Below are positions 23,610 to 35,640 of a stretch of 64,000 nucleotides of DNA, piece after piece. Both the position numbers and the translations under genes were made by a program. Source of the stretch: Beta vulgaris subsp. vulgaris (lineage: Eukaryota; Streptophyta; Magnoliopsida; Caryophyllales; Amaranthaceae); assembly GCF_026745355.1 (NCBI RefSeq), contig NC_079203.1, forward strand, positions 43,868,368-43,932,367, given 5' to 3'. Position 1 is the stretch's first letter, and each line of letters starts with the position of its first letter. The notes under the pieces were generated by a model. That model saw only the letters and a list, made by a program, of their open reading frames with translations. It made no database searches and was not told the DNA's origin.

Positions 23610-24330
23610 GTAAGTGAAGTATTTCATTCATTACCTAATAAAGTTGAAAATATTACAATCCGGATTTATATTAAGTAGACAAGAGGTACATCAACAACTA
23701 ATTAAAAAGTATAAATTAAGGATTATTACATCTATGAAATATAGCTAATTCACCAGCCTTTGAAGCTTGTTGTCGACAAACCTTATAAATCCTGCAAATA
23801 TGGAATAACAGACCCTACTAGTCTCAGCCAAGCACGTTTAACTTCAGAGTAACTTAGAATATGAGTTCTCTAAAAAAAATATGCATCTTGTTGAAATGAG
23901 TAATCTGCTAAATCCATTTATAGCAATCATGGGCGGCATTACAATGATCATTTCAGGAATCAATCAAGTAACAACTGATTGATTATAAGAATCCGCCTCA
24001 TATTCTCTAAATACTAGTTGAACAAATAGTGGCAAAAAATAGCTAGGTTTAAATAGGGGTCTAAATGGATCAGACGCACGCTCATACATTCACCATGAAC
24101 GCAACTTTATGGACAAAGGTTTTTCCTTTCACAAACTCCCAAAACTTTCCTTAATTAGATTATGTAATTTGGTAATTTAATCAATCTAGTATATTGGTCA
24201 ATGCCCCCAAAGTTTAAATCCTAGACACACCTCCGGCAATATAAATAGAGAATTATATTATCTGTCTATTTGCATAATAACTTGGTTTACACGGGAAAAA
24301 AATCCCTTGATTTTAATCATACTATAATGT
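23610..24330 (-). mobile_element. Possible LINE 3' remnant
   Basis: Reading the minus strand, the block ends in a short A-run after a ttaggtaatgaatgaaatac tail, like the end of plant LINEs. Upstream there are fragments resembling the end of a LINE open frame (a SEVKRAWLRLVGSVI-like stretch) broken by stops. No reverse transcriptase is identifiable and no target duplication was found. Confidence 0.3.
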
Positions 24331-24402
24331 ATAGTGATTGTACATAGACAAAAATCATGCGGTTGTAAGCTCCAGTTAATTGATTGAAACACTATTCTAC
24401 TA

Positions 24403-24687
24403 CTCCCTCCGTCCCAATTTATTTGCTACATTTTGCCATTTAGGTGTGTCTCAATTTATTTGCTACATTTGCAAATATTTTCATATATAGTACATAGGTC
24501 CCACATTTTATTTACAAATTTGTCATCACTCCCTTCTTGGTTTTTGTAAATATTTCCATATATAGTACATAGGTCCCACAATTTACTTATTAGCTTTTTT
24601 GTTAATTCTTGTTATAGCAATGGTCCCCACTCCCTCATTGGTCTTTGTGATAAAGCAAATGTAGCAAATAGTTTGAGACAGAGGAAG
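24403..24687. mobile_element. Stowaway-type MITE
   Basis: TA, then CTCCCTCCGTCCCAATTTAT at the left; the right end reversed is CTTCCTCTGTCTCAAACTAT, then TA. Both ends continue with ttgctacatt. The interior carries a duplicated block (catatatagtacataggtcccaca at two places), so it probably grew by internal duplication. Confidence 0.85.
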
Positions 24688-25099
24688 TATTTAGTACCCT
24701 AATGAATGAGTGAGCAGAGACAACAGTCGTGTACGCATACTCCACCCAAGTTGATGAAAAGTCTTACTTTTGTTTAGCTGATCAATCACAGTTGTATAGA
24801 TGCTCCAATGTAACGACGAAAAGTCTTATTAGTTAGCTTATCAATCAAAGTTATGTAGATACTCCAAAATATAGTATTTAAAGCTGCATACACATGCGCT
24901 GTTCTTACGTTGAATTCTTGCATTTTGTGTTGAAATATTTGTGAAGGAATCAGTAGATTCTACTTGGGTTCATTCTCACTCATAAGTCATAATAGTCGAA
25001 AAAGTATATAATATAATAAGAATCCTCTTGTATTTAATAGAGGGTGTGGGATTGGTTTGATATGGTTACCCCATCTCTGCACCTGATCGACCCCTTTTA

Positions 25100-25450
25100 T
25101 ATACACTTTTTTGGGATCAAATTAGTATTTGGGCCTGGCCTGGACATTGTACCGAGTTGGTATTATTTTTCGAACTTGATATGTATTTTTTTCCATTCCC
25201 ATTAAAATATATTAAGAAAAACCCAACATTTAAAACGTATATACATAATAATGTGGACACTTAAGGCATGATTAATAGTTGGTTGAGATGGTAAATGTGT
25301 CATGTATAACAAGAGGTTGCGGGTTCAAATCTTGTTGGAAGGTAATTTTACTTATTTGTATAGATTCTGCGGTCCGCCTTAATTGGAATTTTAAGACAGG
25401 GCAAGTTCATACTTTCTCGAGGGAGAGAAACTAAAAAGTTGATTAAAATA
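25100..25450 (+). repeat. Dispersed repeat with a tRNA-like promoter (SINE-like)
   Basis: 25279-25327 has a pol III A-box-like ttggttgagatgg and a B-box-like ggttgcgggttcaaatc, as in tRNA-derived SINEs. The 180 bases upstream (atttggg.ctggcc.ggacatt, aatatattaa, catttaaaa, tataataatgtg) match a block at 43106-43570 in the first peptidase gene's intron, so it is a dispersed family. I see no 3' tail or target duplication that would fix its limits. Confidence 0.5.
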
Positions 25451-26586
25451 TATTAATAGTGGATAACATAGGTGTCTAGGTGGAAAATGAGGAAAAAGTA
25501 GATGAGACATGGTACCTTGAATAGAAAAAGTCACAGTATATATATTAAAAAGAAACAGCCCAAAAATCTATCAATCGCCGAAAAGATAAGGGCCAACACC
25601 GGAAATGGTCTCAGGTTTCATCTTGTAAAAATAATTTTCGCAAAAAATACTTTATAAGGTTTTTTTCACAAAAATGAACTCGTAAAAGGTTTTTAATTTT
25701 TTGGCAAATTTTCCTTTATTACCTAAACGTTACAATAAAATGTTTCCTTCAACCTAAGTTCAATGATCCACAAAGTTAAACTTAGGCAAGTATTCTCAAG
25801 TCTATGATAGTATTACTCGGACCACATTTTAATGTATGTAAGAACATCATCATAGTAAATATAATAAAGGTTGTTACCGAACTCTCATCTTGCACGGGCA
25901 ACTATTTTAATTTGCTCTCAGGTTGGGCTTTTTTACAAACAGCTTAAGATTCTAGAATTACATATTGCTATTACTTGGAGCATAATAAAATCGAAGCTAT
26001 AAACTTGTATTGATGCTCAAAGCTAGCAAGGAAATCTGTTACATATACCAATTTAATTTGATCATATCACTTCTATACTGTAGTTGTTAATAATTTGTTT
26101 TACATACATTTGTCCTTTTGTTTACTTTTCTGGTGTGCAAATAGCTATAATTCTATAAATAAAGTTATTGATGTAATATAATTAAAATTTAGACCAAAAT
26201 TAAATTTGGGTTGGACATGTATAACATTCGCGCTGCTAGTGATAATGATGGAGAGGCTGTTGATTGCGATCACCCCTAATAATCCTTAGCGTGTACGCAT
26301 ACGGCAGATTCCATTACCCCAAGTTGAGTAGAAAAGTTATCTGCTAATTTTGTCAATTAATTTTAGTGAGGTGACATGTTTGTTAACTATTTTTGGATGA
26401 CTGGATGGATTATGAGATTGTCCAGGAATCTTGTCTTTTAATCAGATACTTCTATAATCTATATGCAAGGCTGGATTCTCCTTGTACACTACTACCTTAT
26501 CTATATTTTTGACAATCGCAATCTTTAGGCTGGATTCTGCTTGTACACTCCCACCATTATCTGTAGGGTTGATATGCAAGGCTATT
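25451..26586. other. Intergenic, nothing recognised
   Basis: No gene. An imperfect duplication, aggctggattct.cttgtaca, stands at about 26467 and 26528. The last five bases, CTATT at 26582-26586, are the left target duplication of the retrotransposon. Confidence 0.5.
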
Positions 26587-26991
26587 TGTTTGGGCTTATT
26601 TCCTGGATTAGACCTGCCAGGGACAATTAAGCCCAATAAAGCCTTAAACCTCCAGAGGGCCCCACCTGTGATAGTGCCTCCCAGCTGTCAGTGCCCTCCA
26701 GCTGGCCTACAGTTGGGATATCCCCAGCACTATAAATACTCAACCCCCTCATCAATGAGAAGGTATTGAATTCTTACCTAACAAACCAGAGCATCTCTCT
26801 CTAGACTTTATCTCTCTAAGCTTGATTACTGACTTGAGCGTCGGAGAGGCGATCCCGGAACAACCCCCGGGGCAGTCTAACCATTACTTTTGCAGGATTC
26901 CGGCGTACGGACTTTGGACTCAGGACATTCAAATCTGACCCAGTATTCCCTAAGCAAAGGAATCAGAACCCTTAATTTCTAGACAGAAACA
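26587..26991 (+). repeat. Left LTR of the gypsy element
   Basis: TGTTTGGGCTTATT...CAGAAACA. A TATA-like tataaata stands at 26731-26738 and should drive the sense transcript. By eye it differs from the right LTR by about seven substitutions and a few one-base gaps, roughly 98 percent identity. Confidence 0.95.
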
Positions 26992-27012
26992 GTTTGGCGC
27001 CATCTGTGGGGA
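26992..27012 (+). other. Primer-binding site
   Basis: gtttggcgccatctgtgggg directly follows the LTR. The tggcgcc core complements the 3' end of a tRNA ending GGCGCCA; plant tRNA-Asp ends this way, but the following bases do not settle which tRNA is used. Confidence 0.7.
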
Positions 27013-27088
27013 TAGTACAAAAAGTTACTTCGCCACCACTCACTCAGATTAACTCTCTCAGCTACTCAGCTCAGAACGCCAATTGACA

Positions 27089-29198
27089 ATGGCACCAACA
27101 AAGAACACTCGCGCTAAGCAAGCCTCTGACCAGGTCGGTCGCCAGAAAGAGGCCACTCCCCGCGCACAATAGGGAACCCCGAACCCGTCGGCCGGAGCGA
27201 GGTCACTCGCCTGCACATAACGGAGGCCGAGCGGACACCCCTCACCGGCTCTGAGGTCACTACCGTCCAAACTCTGGACCCTCGGTCGGTATCTCCAGGC
27301 ATATTCAGCATGTGGAGCCTCAGCCGCTCTTTGCGTCTGACCTGGCCCTTATCACGGCTCAGCTCCAGGAAACTTTCCAAAAGTGAATGATGGACATGAT
27401 GGCCATGCTCCAGCAGAGGCAGCCGCAACAAGTCATCCCGCTCAACCAGCATGAGCTTAGAGAGCGCACAGTCGTCCGCTCCCAAAGGGACCACTCTCGT
27501 TCTAATCGGGATCCACAGCCTAGCCGGCCACGGTCCGATGCGAGAGACCCGAGCCACAGGGAAAGAGAAAAGTCAGCACGACAGGGGTCGGCCCGTCTGC
27601 ATGCAGAAACCCATATATCTAAATCCCCAAGGGGGGGAGTGGGTCGAAAACCACAAGACGCCCGAGAATTCCTTAACAACAAGAAGCGCCTCAGCCAAGG
27701 CTACGACGCCCGGGAATTCCTCAAGAAAAAAGCAAATGACCGAGAGGGCCAAGGGGACTCGGCTCATTCTCAGCCCCCTAGGCTAACTGGAGGGGGGCTC
27801 AAGTTCCTGATCCCCTTCAGTCAAGAAATCCTAGGGACCCAGCCTCCGGGGAAAATCAAACCCCCCCTGATCGAGCCATTTGCGGGCCTAACCGACCCAG
27901 ATGATCATATGGCTAGTTACAAGGCTCAAATGAGCGTGCAGACAAGTTACGAGGCACTTGGTGCCCTTCTTCCCTACCACCCTCAAAGGTTTGGCTCTCA
28001 TTGGTTCCAAGAGCTGCCGGCGGGGGTCATCACTGACTTCGCCATATTGGAACACCTCTTCATCCACCAATTCGTAGCGGGAAAGAGGCAAAGAAAAACC
28101 AGCCTTCACCTCATGGGGGTGAAGCAAGACAAGAATGAATCCTTGTCGGACTATATAAAGAGGTTCAACGAAGAATCTCTCAAAAGAACCGACCTACAGG
28201 ACGCCGTAGCCTTCGCTGCCCTTATGTCCGGGCTCCAACCGGGTCGGCTCAGATGGTCATTGGCCGAGAATGAAGTGAAAACTTACTCGGAAGCCATGGC
28301 TCGGGCCCAAAGATTCATCCAGGCCACGGACATCTGCCGCTACTCCGATGAGGGTGGCAAGAAAAGAAAAGATGACGGCGGGCACCTAGGTCAGCCTAAG
28401 CATCAAAGAACAGGGGGCCGAGGGGATCGGCTCACCGATCACGGCAACGACCCCCGATTCAATAAAAACCGAAAGGAGATTTATTTTGACATCCGGAACA
28501 AAAATTGGCTTCCCAGGCCAACGCCCATCCGGACATCATCGTCTCGGAGGGATAAAAGCTTATGGTGTGACTACCACAAGGAATGTGGACACACCACCAA
28601 GGACTGCCGAGAGCTCAAGAAATCCTTGGATGGTTTGTCCGACCAGGGCAAGCTCAACCACTACCTGAAGCACTCGAGTGAAGAAAAGGGGAAGCAAAAG
28701 GTGGGTCAGTCGAACAGCGGGGACACGGAAGGATTCATCGGTGTCATCGCTGGAGGATTCGCGTCGGGAGGCCTAACCGGCCGAGCGCGCAAGGCTCACC
28801 TCCAAAACCTCAAGCATCAGGTACTAGATGTTCAGCTCCCTCGAGCTAGTGGCCCCGTCATGACCTTCGGGGAACCCAGTCGGACGTTACACGTTCCGCA
28901 CGATGACCCCCTAGTCATCGAGCTCAAGGTAGCTAATACCAAGGTGAAGAGGGTATTGGTGGTAGACATCCCTTTGCCTTACAACATAATAATGGGGAGG
29001 CCCATGCTAAACAAAGCCAAGGCCGCCATCTCCACCTACCAGCTCCTCTTGCAGTTTGAGACTGATGACGGGAAGGTAGGAAAAATTCAAGGCGACCAAC
29101 AGGCCGCAAGAGAGTGCTATGTGAATAGCCTCAAAAATAACGACGTCCAAAAGGACTCGGACAACGACGTCCAAAAGGACTCGAAAAAAAGAAAATAG
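27089..29198 (+). pseudogene. gag: gag with protease remnant
   Basis: The longest open part (27387-29198, 603 codons) holds a Retrotrans_gag capsid region (about residues 165-315), a basic linker and a zinc knuckle (CDYHKECGHTTKDC, about residue 392). Gag probably began at the ATG at 27089, but that frame stops within thirty codons and a TGA stands directly before the ATG at 27387, in a frame that reads on well upstream, so the N-terminus is broken. The last 150 codons are the outer parts of the aspartic protease: HDDPLVIEL and KVKRVLV run straight into YNIIMGRP and then STYQLLLQF, GDQQAARECY. The catalytic D-S/T-G loop and roughly seventy following residues are missing without a frame change. 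Gag coats the RNA genome; the protease would have cut the polyprotein. Confidence 0.88.
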
Positions 29199-30190
29199 AA
29201 GGGGGCAGCCCTCAACCAGCCTCGGGGTGTACATAACTGAAAACCCAAGCAATACGAGCGTCCTCAGCCAGCCGAGGATGACGAAGAAGTCGCGATCGGC
29301 CAGGACCCCGGTCGGACTGTCAGGGTAGGCAAGGCCATGGACCCCAAACAAGGCAAGTATCATCCAAGTGCTCACGGAGTACCAAGATGTCTTGCCTATG
29401 AGGCCACAGAAATGCCGGGGCTCGACCCGAAAATCATGTGTCATGAGCTTAACATCAAAGAGGGTTCAGACCAATCAAGCAAAAGCTCAGACACCAAGGT
29501 CCCGAAAGAAACGCCGCAGCAGCCGCAGAGTCAAGAAGCTGCTCGAAGCGGGTTTCATAGAAGAATGTCAATACTCGGAGTGGCTGGCCAACGTGGTTTG
29601 GTCAAAAAGCCGAGTGGGGCATGGCGAATGTGTGTCGATTTCACCGACTTAAACAAAGCCTGCCCAAAAGACAATCACCTCTGCCAAAGATCGATAGGCT
29701 GGTCGATTCAACGGCAGGGCACGCCCTTCTCAGCTTCATGGATGCAAATGCCGGCTATCATCAAATTCCCATGGCCGAGAAGGATAGGGTTCATACAGGC
29801 ATTCATCACTCCTCAGGGGTCTACTGCTACAAAATGATGTGTTCGGCCTCAAAAATGCCGGGGCGACATATCAGCGAACCGTCAACAAAATCTTCAGCGA
29901 CCAATTGGGTCGGAACATTGAGGTATACGTTGACGATATGATAGTCAAAAGCAAGGCCCAGTCGGATCACCCTGCAGATCTGAAAGAAACGCTGAGCACC
30001 CTAAGGAAATACCGAATGATGCTCAACCCTAAAAAATGCGTCTTCGGAGTTAAAGGGGGAAAGTGCCTCGGATTTCTAGTAGATGAGAGAGGTATAGAGC
30101 CAACCCGGACAAAATCAAAGCGGTCTTAGAAATGAAATCGCCTCGGAAGTTCGGGAAGTACAGCGCCTAACCGGCTGCTTAGCGGCCTCG
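29199..30190 (+). pseudogene. pol: Reverse transcriptase domain of pol, frameshifted
   Basis: Recognisable in three frames: LLEAGFIEECQYSEWLANVV (about 29540), then WRMCVDFTDLNKACPKDN (about 29620), then LLSFMDANAGYHQIPM (about 29730), then FGLKNAGATYQR and the catalytic VYVDDMIVKSK (about 29925). The YVDD site itself is intact, but at least three frame changes separate the motifs. The enzyme copies element RNA into DNA in the cytoplasm. There is no stop-free path from gag into this region. Confidence 0.9.
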
Positions 30191-30690
30191 GTCGGTTCCT
30201 CTCCCGGTCGGCTGATAAGAGCTTGTTGTTCTTCAAGGCCCTGAAGCGAAAAGAGTTCGCATGGGATGACGAAGCCGAGCAAGCCTTCGCTGACCTCAAG
30301 AATCACTTGGCATCTTTGCCCAAACTGATCTCCCCCTTGCCGGGGGAACCCCTGTTTATCTACTTGGCTGTCTCGGACTACGCTCTTAGCGCCGTCCTAA
30401 TAGCCGAGCGAGAAGGAAAGCAACATCCTGTTTACTTCATCAGCCACGCCTATAGGGGGCCGAGGCGAAGTACAGCGATGTTGAGAAAATGGTCTTTGCC
30501 TTGGTGATGGCGAGCCGGAAGCTCAAGCCCTATTTCCAAGCACATCCCATCAAAGTCCTAACCGGACAACCGCTCCGGAAGCTTATTGAGAATAGAAATC
30601 ACTCGAGTCGGATGAGCGATTGGGCAGACCAGTTAGCAGATTTTGGGCTCGAGTTCGAGCCCGAAGGCCATCAAGGCCCAAGCACTCGCT
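30191..30690 (+). pseudogene. pol: RNase H domain of pol, frameshifted
   Basis: F.W..EAEQAF.DLK...ASLPKLISPLPGEPL opens the connection and RNase H region, followed by YLAVSDYALSAVLI and, in another frame, MASRKLKPYFQAHPIKVLT. One frame change lies near 30470, after PVYFISHA. This is the normal RNase H that follows reverse transcriptase in Ty3/gypsy elements. Confidence 0.85.
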
Positions 30691-31143
30691 GACTTCATCA
30701 CTGAATGCGCAACTCGACCCCCGGTCGGTTCGCAAGAGGAGTGGGAGTTGCTTGTTGATGGTCATCCACAAAGAGTGGTTGTGGAGCGGGCTGGTCATCA
30801 AACCCCGGTCGGAGAAAAAATTGAATATGCTGTTAAGTTCGAATTTCTCGGATCTAACAATGAAGCCGAGTATGAGGCCCTCATCCTCGGAATACAGCTA
30901 TGCATCCTAGCTGGGGCAACATCAATCATAGCCAAGTCCGACTCACAACTCATAGTGGGTCAGATTTCCGGAGACTATGAGGCCAAGGAGGACAACATGA
31001 GGATGTACTTGGCCAAAGCCCGAGCTGTCATTGGAAGGTTGTCCGGATTCCGGATTACCCACATTCCTCGCTCGGAAAATCAGCAAGCTGATGCACTGGC
31101 TCGGATGGCTAGTTCTGCTGAAGGGTCGGCCCCAGAACCATAA
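30690..31143 (+). pseudogene. Second, archaeal-type RNase H
   Basis: ELLVDG, NNEAEYEALI, AKSDSQLIVGQ and NQQADALARMAS carry the four acidic positions expected of RNase H. A second RNase H of this type before integrase is known from the Tat lineage. Just after ELLVDG, about twenty residues read out of frame and then return, so two compensating one-base changes lie between about 30755 and 30815 and the glycine-rich strand is scrambled. Confidence 0.85.
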
Positions 31144-32442
31144 CTTGGGAAGTATTGAAGGAGCCTAGCATAAATGCCAAAGAGCTGCTCGTACTCAATC
31201 GATCCTCAAACTGGATGAGGGAAATTGTGGAATACCTGCGAGACGGGACCTTACCCAGTGATCCTAAAGAAGCCGACCGGATTAAGCATAAGTCAGGTTG
31301 GTTCCTTTGGCATGAAAGGCAGCTCTATAAAAAGTCCTTCACTCATCCCCTCCTCAAATGTATAACCCCCGAGGAAGGAAATTATGTCCTCCGGGAAATA
31401 CACCAAGGAGCCTGCGGAAGCCATCAAGGGGGTCGAACGATAGCCGGAAAGGCGCTAAGGGCAGGATACTATTGGCCTACTTTGAAAGCTGACGCCTCGG
31501 ACTTAGTCCGACGGTGTCCCTCCTGCCAGATTCACTCGGACATACCAAGGGCGCCTGCCACTCCCCTCACCACCATTCAAGCAGTCCTGCCCTTCGACAA
31601 GTGGGGCATGGACCTGCTCGGACCTTTTCCCCCAGCTTCTGGGCAAAGGAAGTTCCTAATTGTGGCTATTGATTACTTCACCAAGTGGACCGAAGCCGAG
31701 CCACTGGCGTCAATTACTGACAAGCAGGTCCAGCTGTTCATATGGAGGAATATCATTACCCGGTTCGGAATTCCAAGAGCCTTGGTATCGGACAATGGCC
31801 GACAGTTCAACAGCGGGCCGACTCGAGAGTATTGTGCCCGGTTCGGCATTCAAACAAGGTTTCAGCAGTCTCCCGCCCTCAGACCAACGGGCAAGCCGAG
31901 TCAGCCAATAAAATTGTCCTAAAGGGTATCAAGAAATCCCTTGATGCAGCTAAAGGGGAATGGGTAGACGACCTACCCGGAGTGCTCTGGTCGGCTCGAA
32001 CAACAGTGAAAGAAGCCACGGGCACTCCCCTTTCGGCTTGGTCTATGGAGCGAAGCTGTCCTTCCGGTCGAGGTGGGAATCCCTTCCCCTCGGATGACAT
32101 TCTATGAGTTTGACCAAAACGAAGAAGAAAAACCCGTCAACTTAGACCTGTTGCCAGAAACCCGAGGCAATGCTTTGCTACAAGCCATCCAGTACAAGCA
32201 AAAAATCACAAGGCAACTTAAAGGCGAGTAAAGCCTCGGCCACTCGGCCTGGGCGACTGGGTCGTTCGAAAGGTAGAAGCCACCGGACTCTCCCATCTCA
32301 AAGGGAAGTTGAGGCAAATTGGGATGGCCCTTACAAGGTTACAGAGGTCATCAAGCCAGGGACATTCCGACTCGAATCTCCCGAAGGGGTTCCCTTGGCT
32401 CGACCTTGGAACTTAGACAATCTCAAAAGATTCTATGTTTAA
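31144..32442 (+). pseudogene. pol: Integrase domain of pol, frameshifted
   Basis: The HHCC zinc site is visible (REIHQGACGSH ... RRCPSCQIH), then the core with D in DKWGMDLLGPFP and D in VSDNGRQFNS. The third catalytic acid (NGQAESANKI) is in another frame because of a change near 31870. Later frame changes fall near 32035 and 32230 before the C-terminal end (FRLESPEGVPLARPWN, LDNLKRFYV, stop at 32442). Integrase would insert the DNA copy and leave the 5-bp duplication seen. Confidence 0.9.
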
Positions 32443-32825
32443 CTTTTTTTTCGTTACTTGCACTAGGGGCATGTTGTAAGGCCAGCACTACCTGGTCGGT
32501 TTAGCCAACAAATTCAATTGTAGCTCGGATTAACCAGTCCATGTACCAAGTCGGGTTTCTACCCCAGAAATAAAAAGACTTAGCCAGTCTCATTATTTTG
32601 ATCAAAAAGGCAAGTAAGACTTAACCAGTTTATTGTCTATTAAATGTCATAATATTGCAAATAACGAAAAAGTGCGACACAAGGAAGGACAAGTTGCAAA
32701 ATAGTAGTTGTATTCCAATTGATCAAAAGTTGCAAAATACAACCAAAAGTTTACAAAAATACAGGGTCGAAAGCGATGCAAAAATTAAAGCAAAAAGCCA
32801 ACATGGCAAAAACATAGAAAAAATC
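32443..32825 (+). other. Spacer between pol and antisense gene
   Basis: AT-rich non-coding DNA between the convergent 3' ends of pol and the antisense gene. No terminator motif is obvious. Confidence 0.5.
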
Positions 32826-35417
32826 CTAAGGCAGCTGGGGAGTGGGGTCGGCAGCAGGATCGGCAGCAGGGTTCTCAGCATCAGGTTGCTCGGCAGCGTT
32901 CCCTGGAGGCGGCTCGGTGCTAGCAGCGCCTTCGTCATCATCATCCTCCTCGTCATCCGAGCTCATTTCCTCGGCCATTTTTGCCTTGATAACGGCTGCT
33001 TCGCATCGCATCATACTCCTGGTAGCGCGACCAGACAGAATTCCAGTCGGCTTCTGGGCAAGAGTCAGCCAGGGCCTCCCTGAGCTTGAGGGGCCTCATC
33101 CTCACCCATCTTGTGGGAAGACTGGCCAACCTCGGCGCAAAACTCAGTGCAATCGTCCGAGGCCTGCCAAGCCTTGAACCACTCCTCCTGGGAGCGGGCA
33201 ACGGCCGCCTGAGCTTCCTTTAGTTGGGCCTCGGCTGTAGAGAGCTTGAACTTGACCCTCTCCAAGTCGCCCTCGACCTTAGCTAGATTGGTCTCGGCCG
33301 TAGCCTTGGCGGACTCGGCATTCTCTTTGGCCAAGGAAAGGTTGGCCTTTCCACTTTCCAGTCTTCCCTCTCCTGCTTCCAAGTAGCCTCGCCCTTGTCG
33401 ATCTTGGAGTTGGCTTCCTCCAGACGAAGCTCGGCCAGACGCTTAGCCTCCTTAGCCTGGTACAGCTCATCAAAGTGCGACCGAGCCGCCTCCTTCAGAT
33501 CCGAGACCTCTTGGACCAGGGCGAGCCGGTCTTCGGCCACCTTGGTCATTCGGATGGAAAACTGCCAGAGTAATAAACAATCAGTTAAAAGTTGGCTAAT
33601 AAAAGGCAAGTAAAGGGCAAAGAAAAGTTCACTTACGTCCATCCAAGAGCGGAAGAGCTCGCTCGACTCATTCCTCCCATTGACCTCATTAATATGGTCC
33701 CGGTCGGTCTGAGTGCATAGGATCTCCAGTGCGTCGGAAATCCTCTTCTTCTTGTCCGTTTTGGACATTTGGGTAAAGGGGACGGGCGCCTCGGACAAAG
33801 AGCTCTCGGCCAAAGAAGGGTTGGAGGTCCCCTGAGCATGTCCCGGACTCCGGACGGGCTCGAAGTCCGAGGGATGAACCGAAATGTGGGTTCCCCCCTC
33901 CAGAGTCAGGTCGGGGACTGTTCACCTCAACTGAAGGCTCCTTCCGAGCCTTTTTCGCCGAGGCCTCCTTCTCAGCTCGAGCTTTGGCCAGAGCCTCTTT
34001 CTGTCAGCTCGACCCTCTCCTCGGCCCTCTCCTTGCGTTTCCTCGGTTTGGGGTTGGAGGGATCCTAAAAAACCAAGGAGTTAGCAAGATATGCGAATGA
34101 ATTTAAACCAGGTCGGATGGAAAAATTGTTTACCTTCGGCTTGGAGGGCTTGTTGATCTTATTGGCCTTCATCCGCGCCCTGATCCGAGCGGCCTTGAGA
34201 GCAGCGGAAGTCAATCGCTCGGCCATTTCTTGATCGGTTTCCTTTAAAAAGGACAAAGAAGCTTCTGCAAAAGGAAAAAACACAGTTAGCAAAAAGCAAC
34301 AAGTAAAGCAACACAAACAAGTCAACCGGACCCCCTTTTGCCGAATTACCCTTGGGGAAGGCCGGACTCAGGCCGAACGCGGCGAGAAAGTGCTCATTCT
34401 TGAATAGTTTACAGCTCGGGAGCCAATTCCCCGCTACAAAAACCTCACCGCCATCCACTATCTTTGCCTCCAATTGCATATAGATGGCAGCCACTGCTTC
34501 GTCTTCCGATAGCTCGGGCACTTTAAAGTTGAGGCAGTGGTTGGGTCGGCAGAGGAGGTACGATGGGGATGCCCCATTCTCCCCATAGTAAACAAAGGCA
34601 AACCCTCGACGAAAACCCTTTTGAGAAGGTAGGTCGAGGACGGTTCGGTAGCCTCGCCGAGCCTGGAAGCACCACCAACCAGGTCCATGATCCCCGGCGG
34701 CATCTCGAACAACTTGTACAAGTGACGCCAGAGGGTGAGGGTCGGTTTAACGCCGATGATATCGCATATTACTTGAACCGCCAATATGCCGCCCCAAGAG
34801 TTCGGAGACAGCTGACCCAGGCACAGGTTGTATGCATTCGGTATATCCTTCTCAAATTGGGTCAGCGGAAACCTCAAGCCCATCTCCATGGCCTTGTAAT
34901 AAAAGGCGGTGCATCCAGGGGGTGGGCTCAGAATGGTGTGGCTGGCATCGGGTCGGACCAACAAATAGGGGTCCTTTATTTGGAATTTTGCTGCTTGGCC
35001 TCGGGCATCCTCCAGTAAGGCCTTTATTAGAGAAGGAAGAGGAAATTTTGCTCCCGGACCGCCTTTGGGGTCGATCTCAGGGTACGCGAGCCGCCCGGAC
35101 GTAGAAGCTTCGCCTTCTTCTCCCGGCATAGCTACCCTAACTACACCATCAGACAGATATTTGTCTAAGTAACTCCTCGAAGAGGGATAGGCCAGGGACA
35201 CCTCCCAGGGTAGAGGGATGGCACCCTCGGCCTCCTCCTCCTCGGCTTGCGAAGGAGTACTCGGGAGGGAAAGCGCCTCAGGCACAGCCGAGGGATCCGG
35301 GCAACTTATTAAAGTTGACACCAATACCATTCCCATACCTCTCACTTCCTCGGCTAAATTATAAGGAGGTGAGGGAGGGGTGTCACTGACTCGGACGAGC
35401 TCCCCATTATTTATCAA
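32826..35417 (-). pseudogene. Antisense gene of the gypsy element, intron-containing
   Basis: On the minus strand I read four exons: A about 35417-34350, B 34264-34134, C 34064-33637, D 33561-32826. The three introns (85, 69 and 75 bp) have GT-AG borders and join blocks in phase. Exon A resembles the plant 'putative gypsy type transposon' family (Transposase_28): TAFYYKAMEMGLRFPLTQF and AYNLCLGQLSPNSWGGILAV. Exon B is basic (KAARIRARMKANKINKPSK). Exon D is a long coiled coil rich in A, E and K, ending in an acidic tail (SSDDEEDDDDEG). Several one-base frame changes (near 34540, 34000, 33800 and 33370) break it, and the exon A frame has no ATG until residue 28. Tat-lineage elements such as Grande carry an antisense gene here; its function is not known. 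Confidence 0.75.
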
Positions 35418-35491
35418 CAGAAGGGGGTCGGCCGATTTTATTAAAAGAAAGAGAAGAAAAACTTAGTGAAAAAAGCAAAAAAGTGCGTACC

Positions 35492-35640
35492 TGGTCGGAC
35501 GAAGAATGGAACCCGGACTTAGAGAGAGAAGGAACTCTAAAGTAGAGAGAGAAGCAGAAAATCAAATTTAAGAGAGAGAGAGAATTGTAAAAGTGACAAA
35601 ATCTCTCCCCTCTCTCCCTACTTATAGGCAAAATCCTCGG
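35492..35640 (-). promoter_or_regulatory. Likely promoter and leader of the antisense gene
   Basis: On the minus strand a TATA-like ctataagta stands at about 35618-35627, followed by a CT-rich leader (gagagagaggg, then ctctctctct). A possible 5' leader donor CAG^GTACGC occurs at 35492. This is the layout of a plant pol II promoter placed to transcribe the antisense exons. Confidence 0.55.

Noticed and set aside
25279..25340. tRNA gene
   Set aside because: A- and B-box-like phrases are there, but no cloverleaf or acceptor stem can be paired; it is SINE-like.
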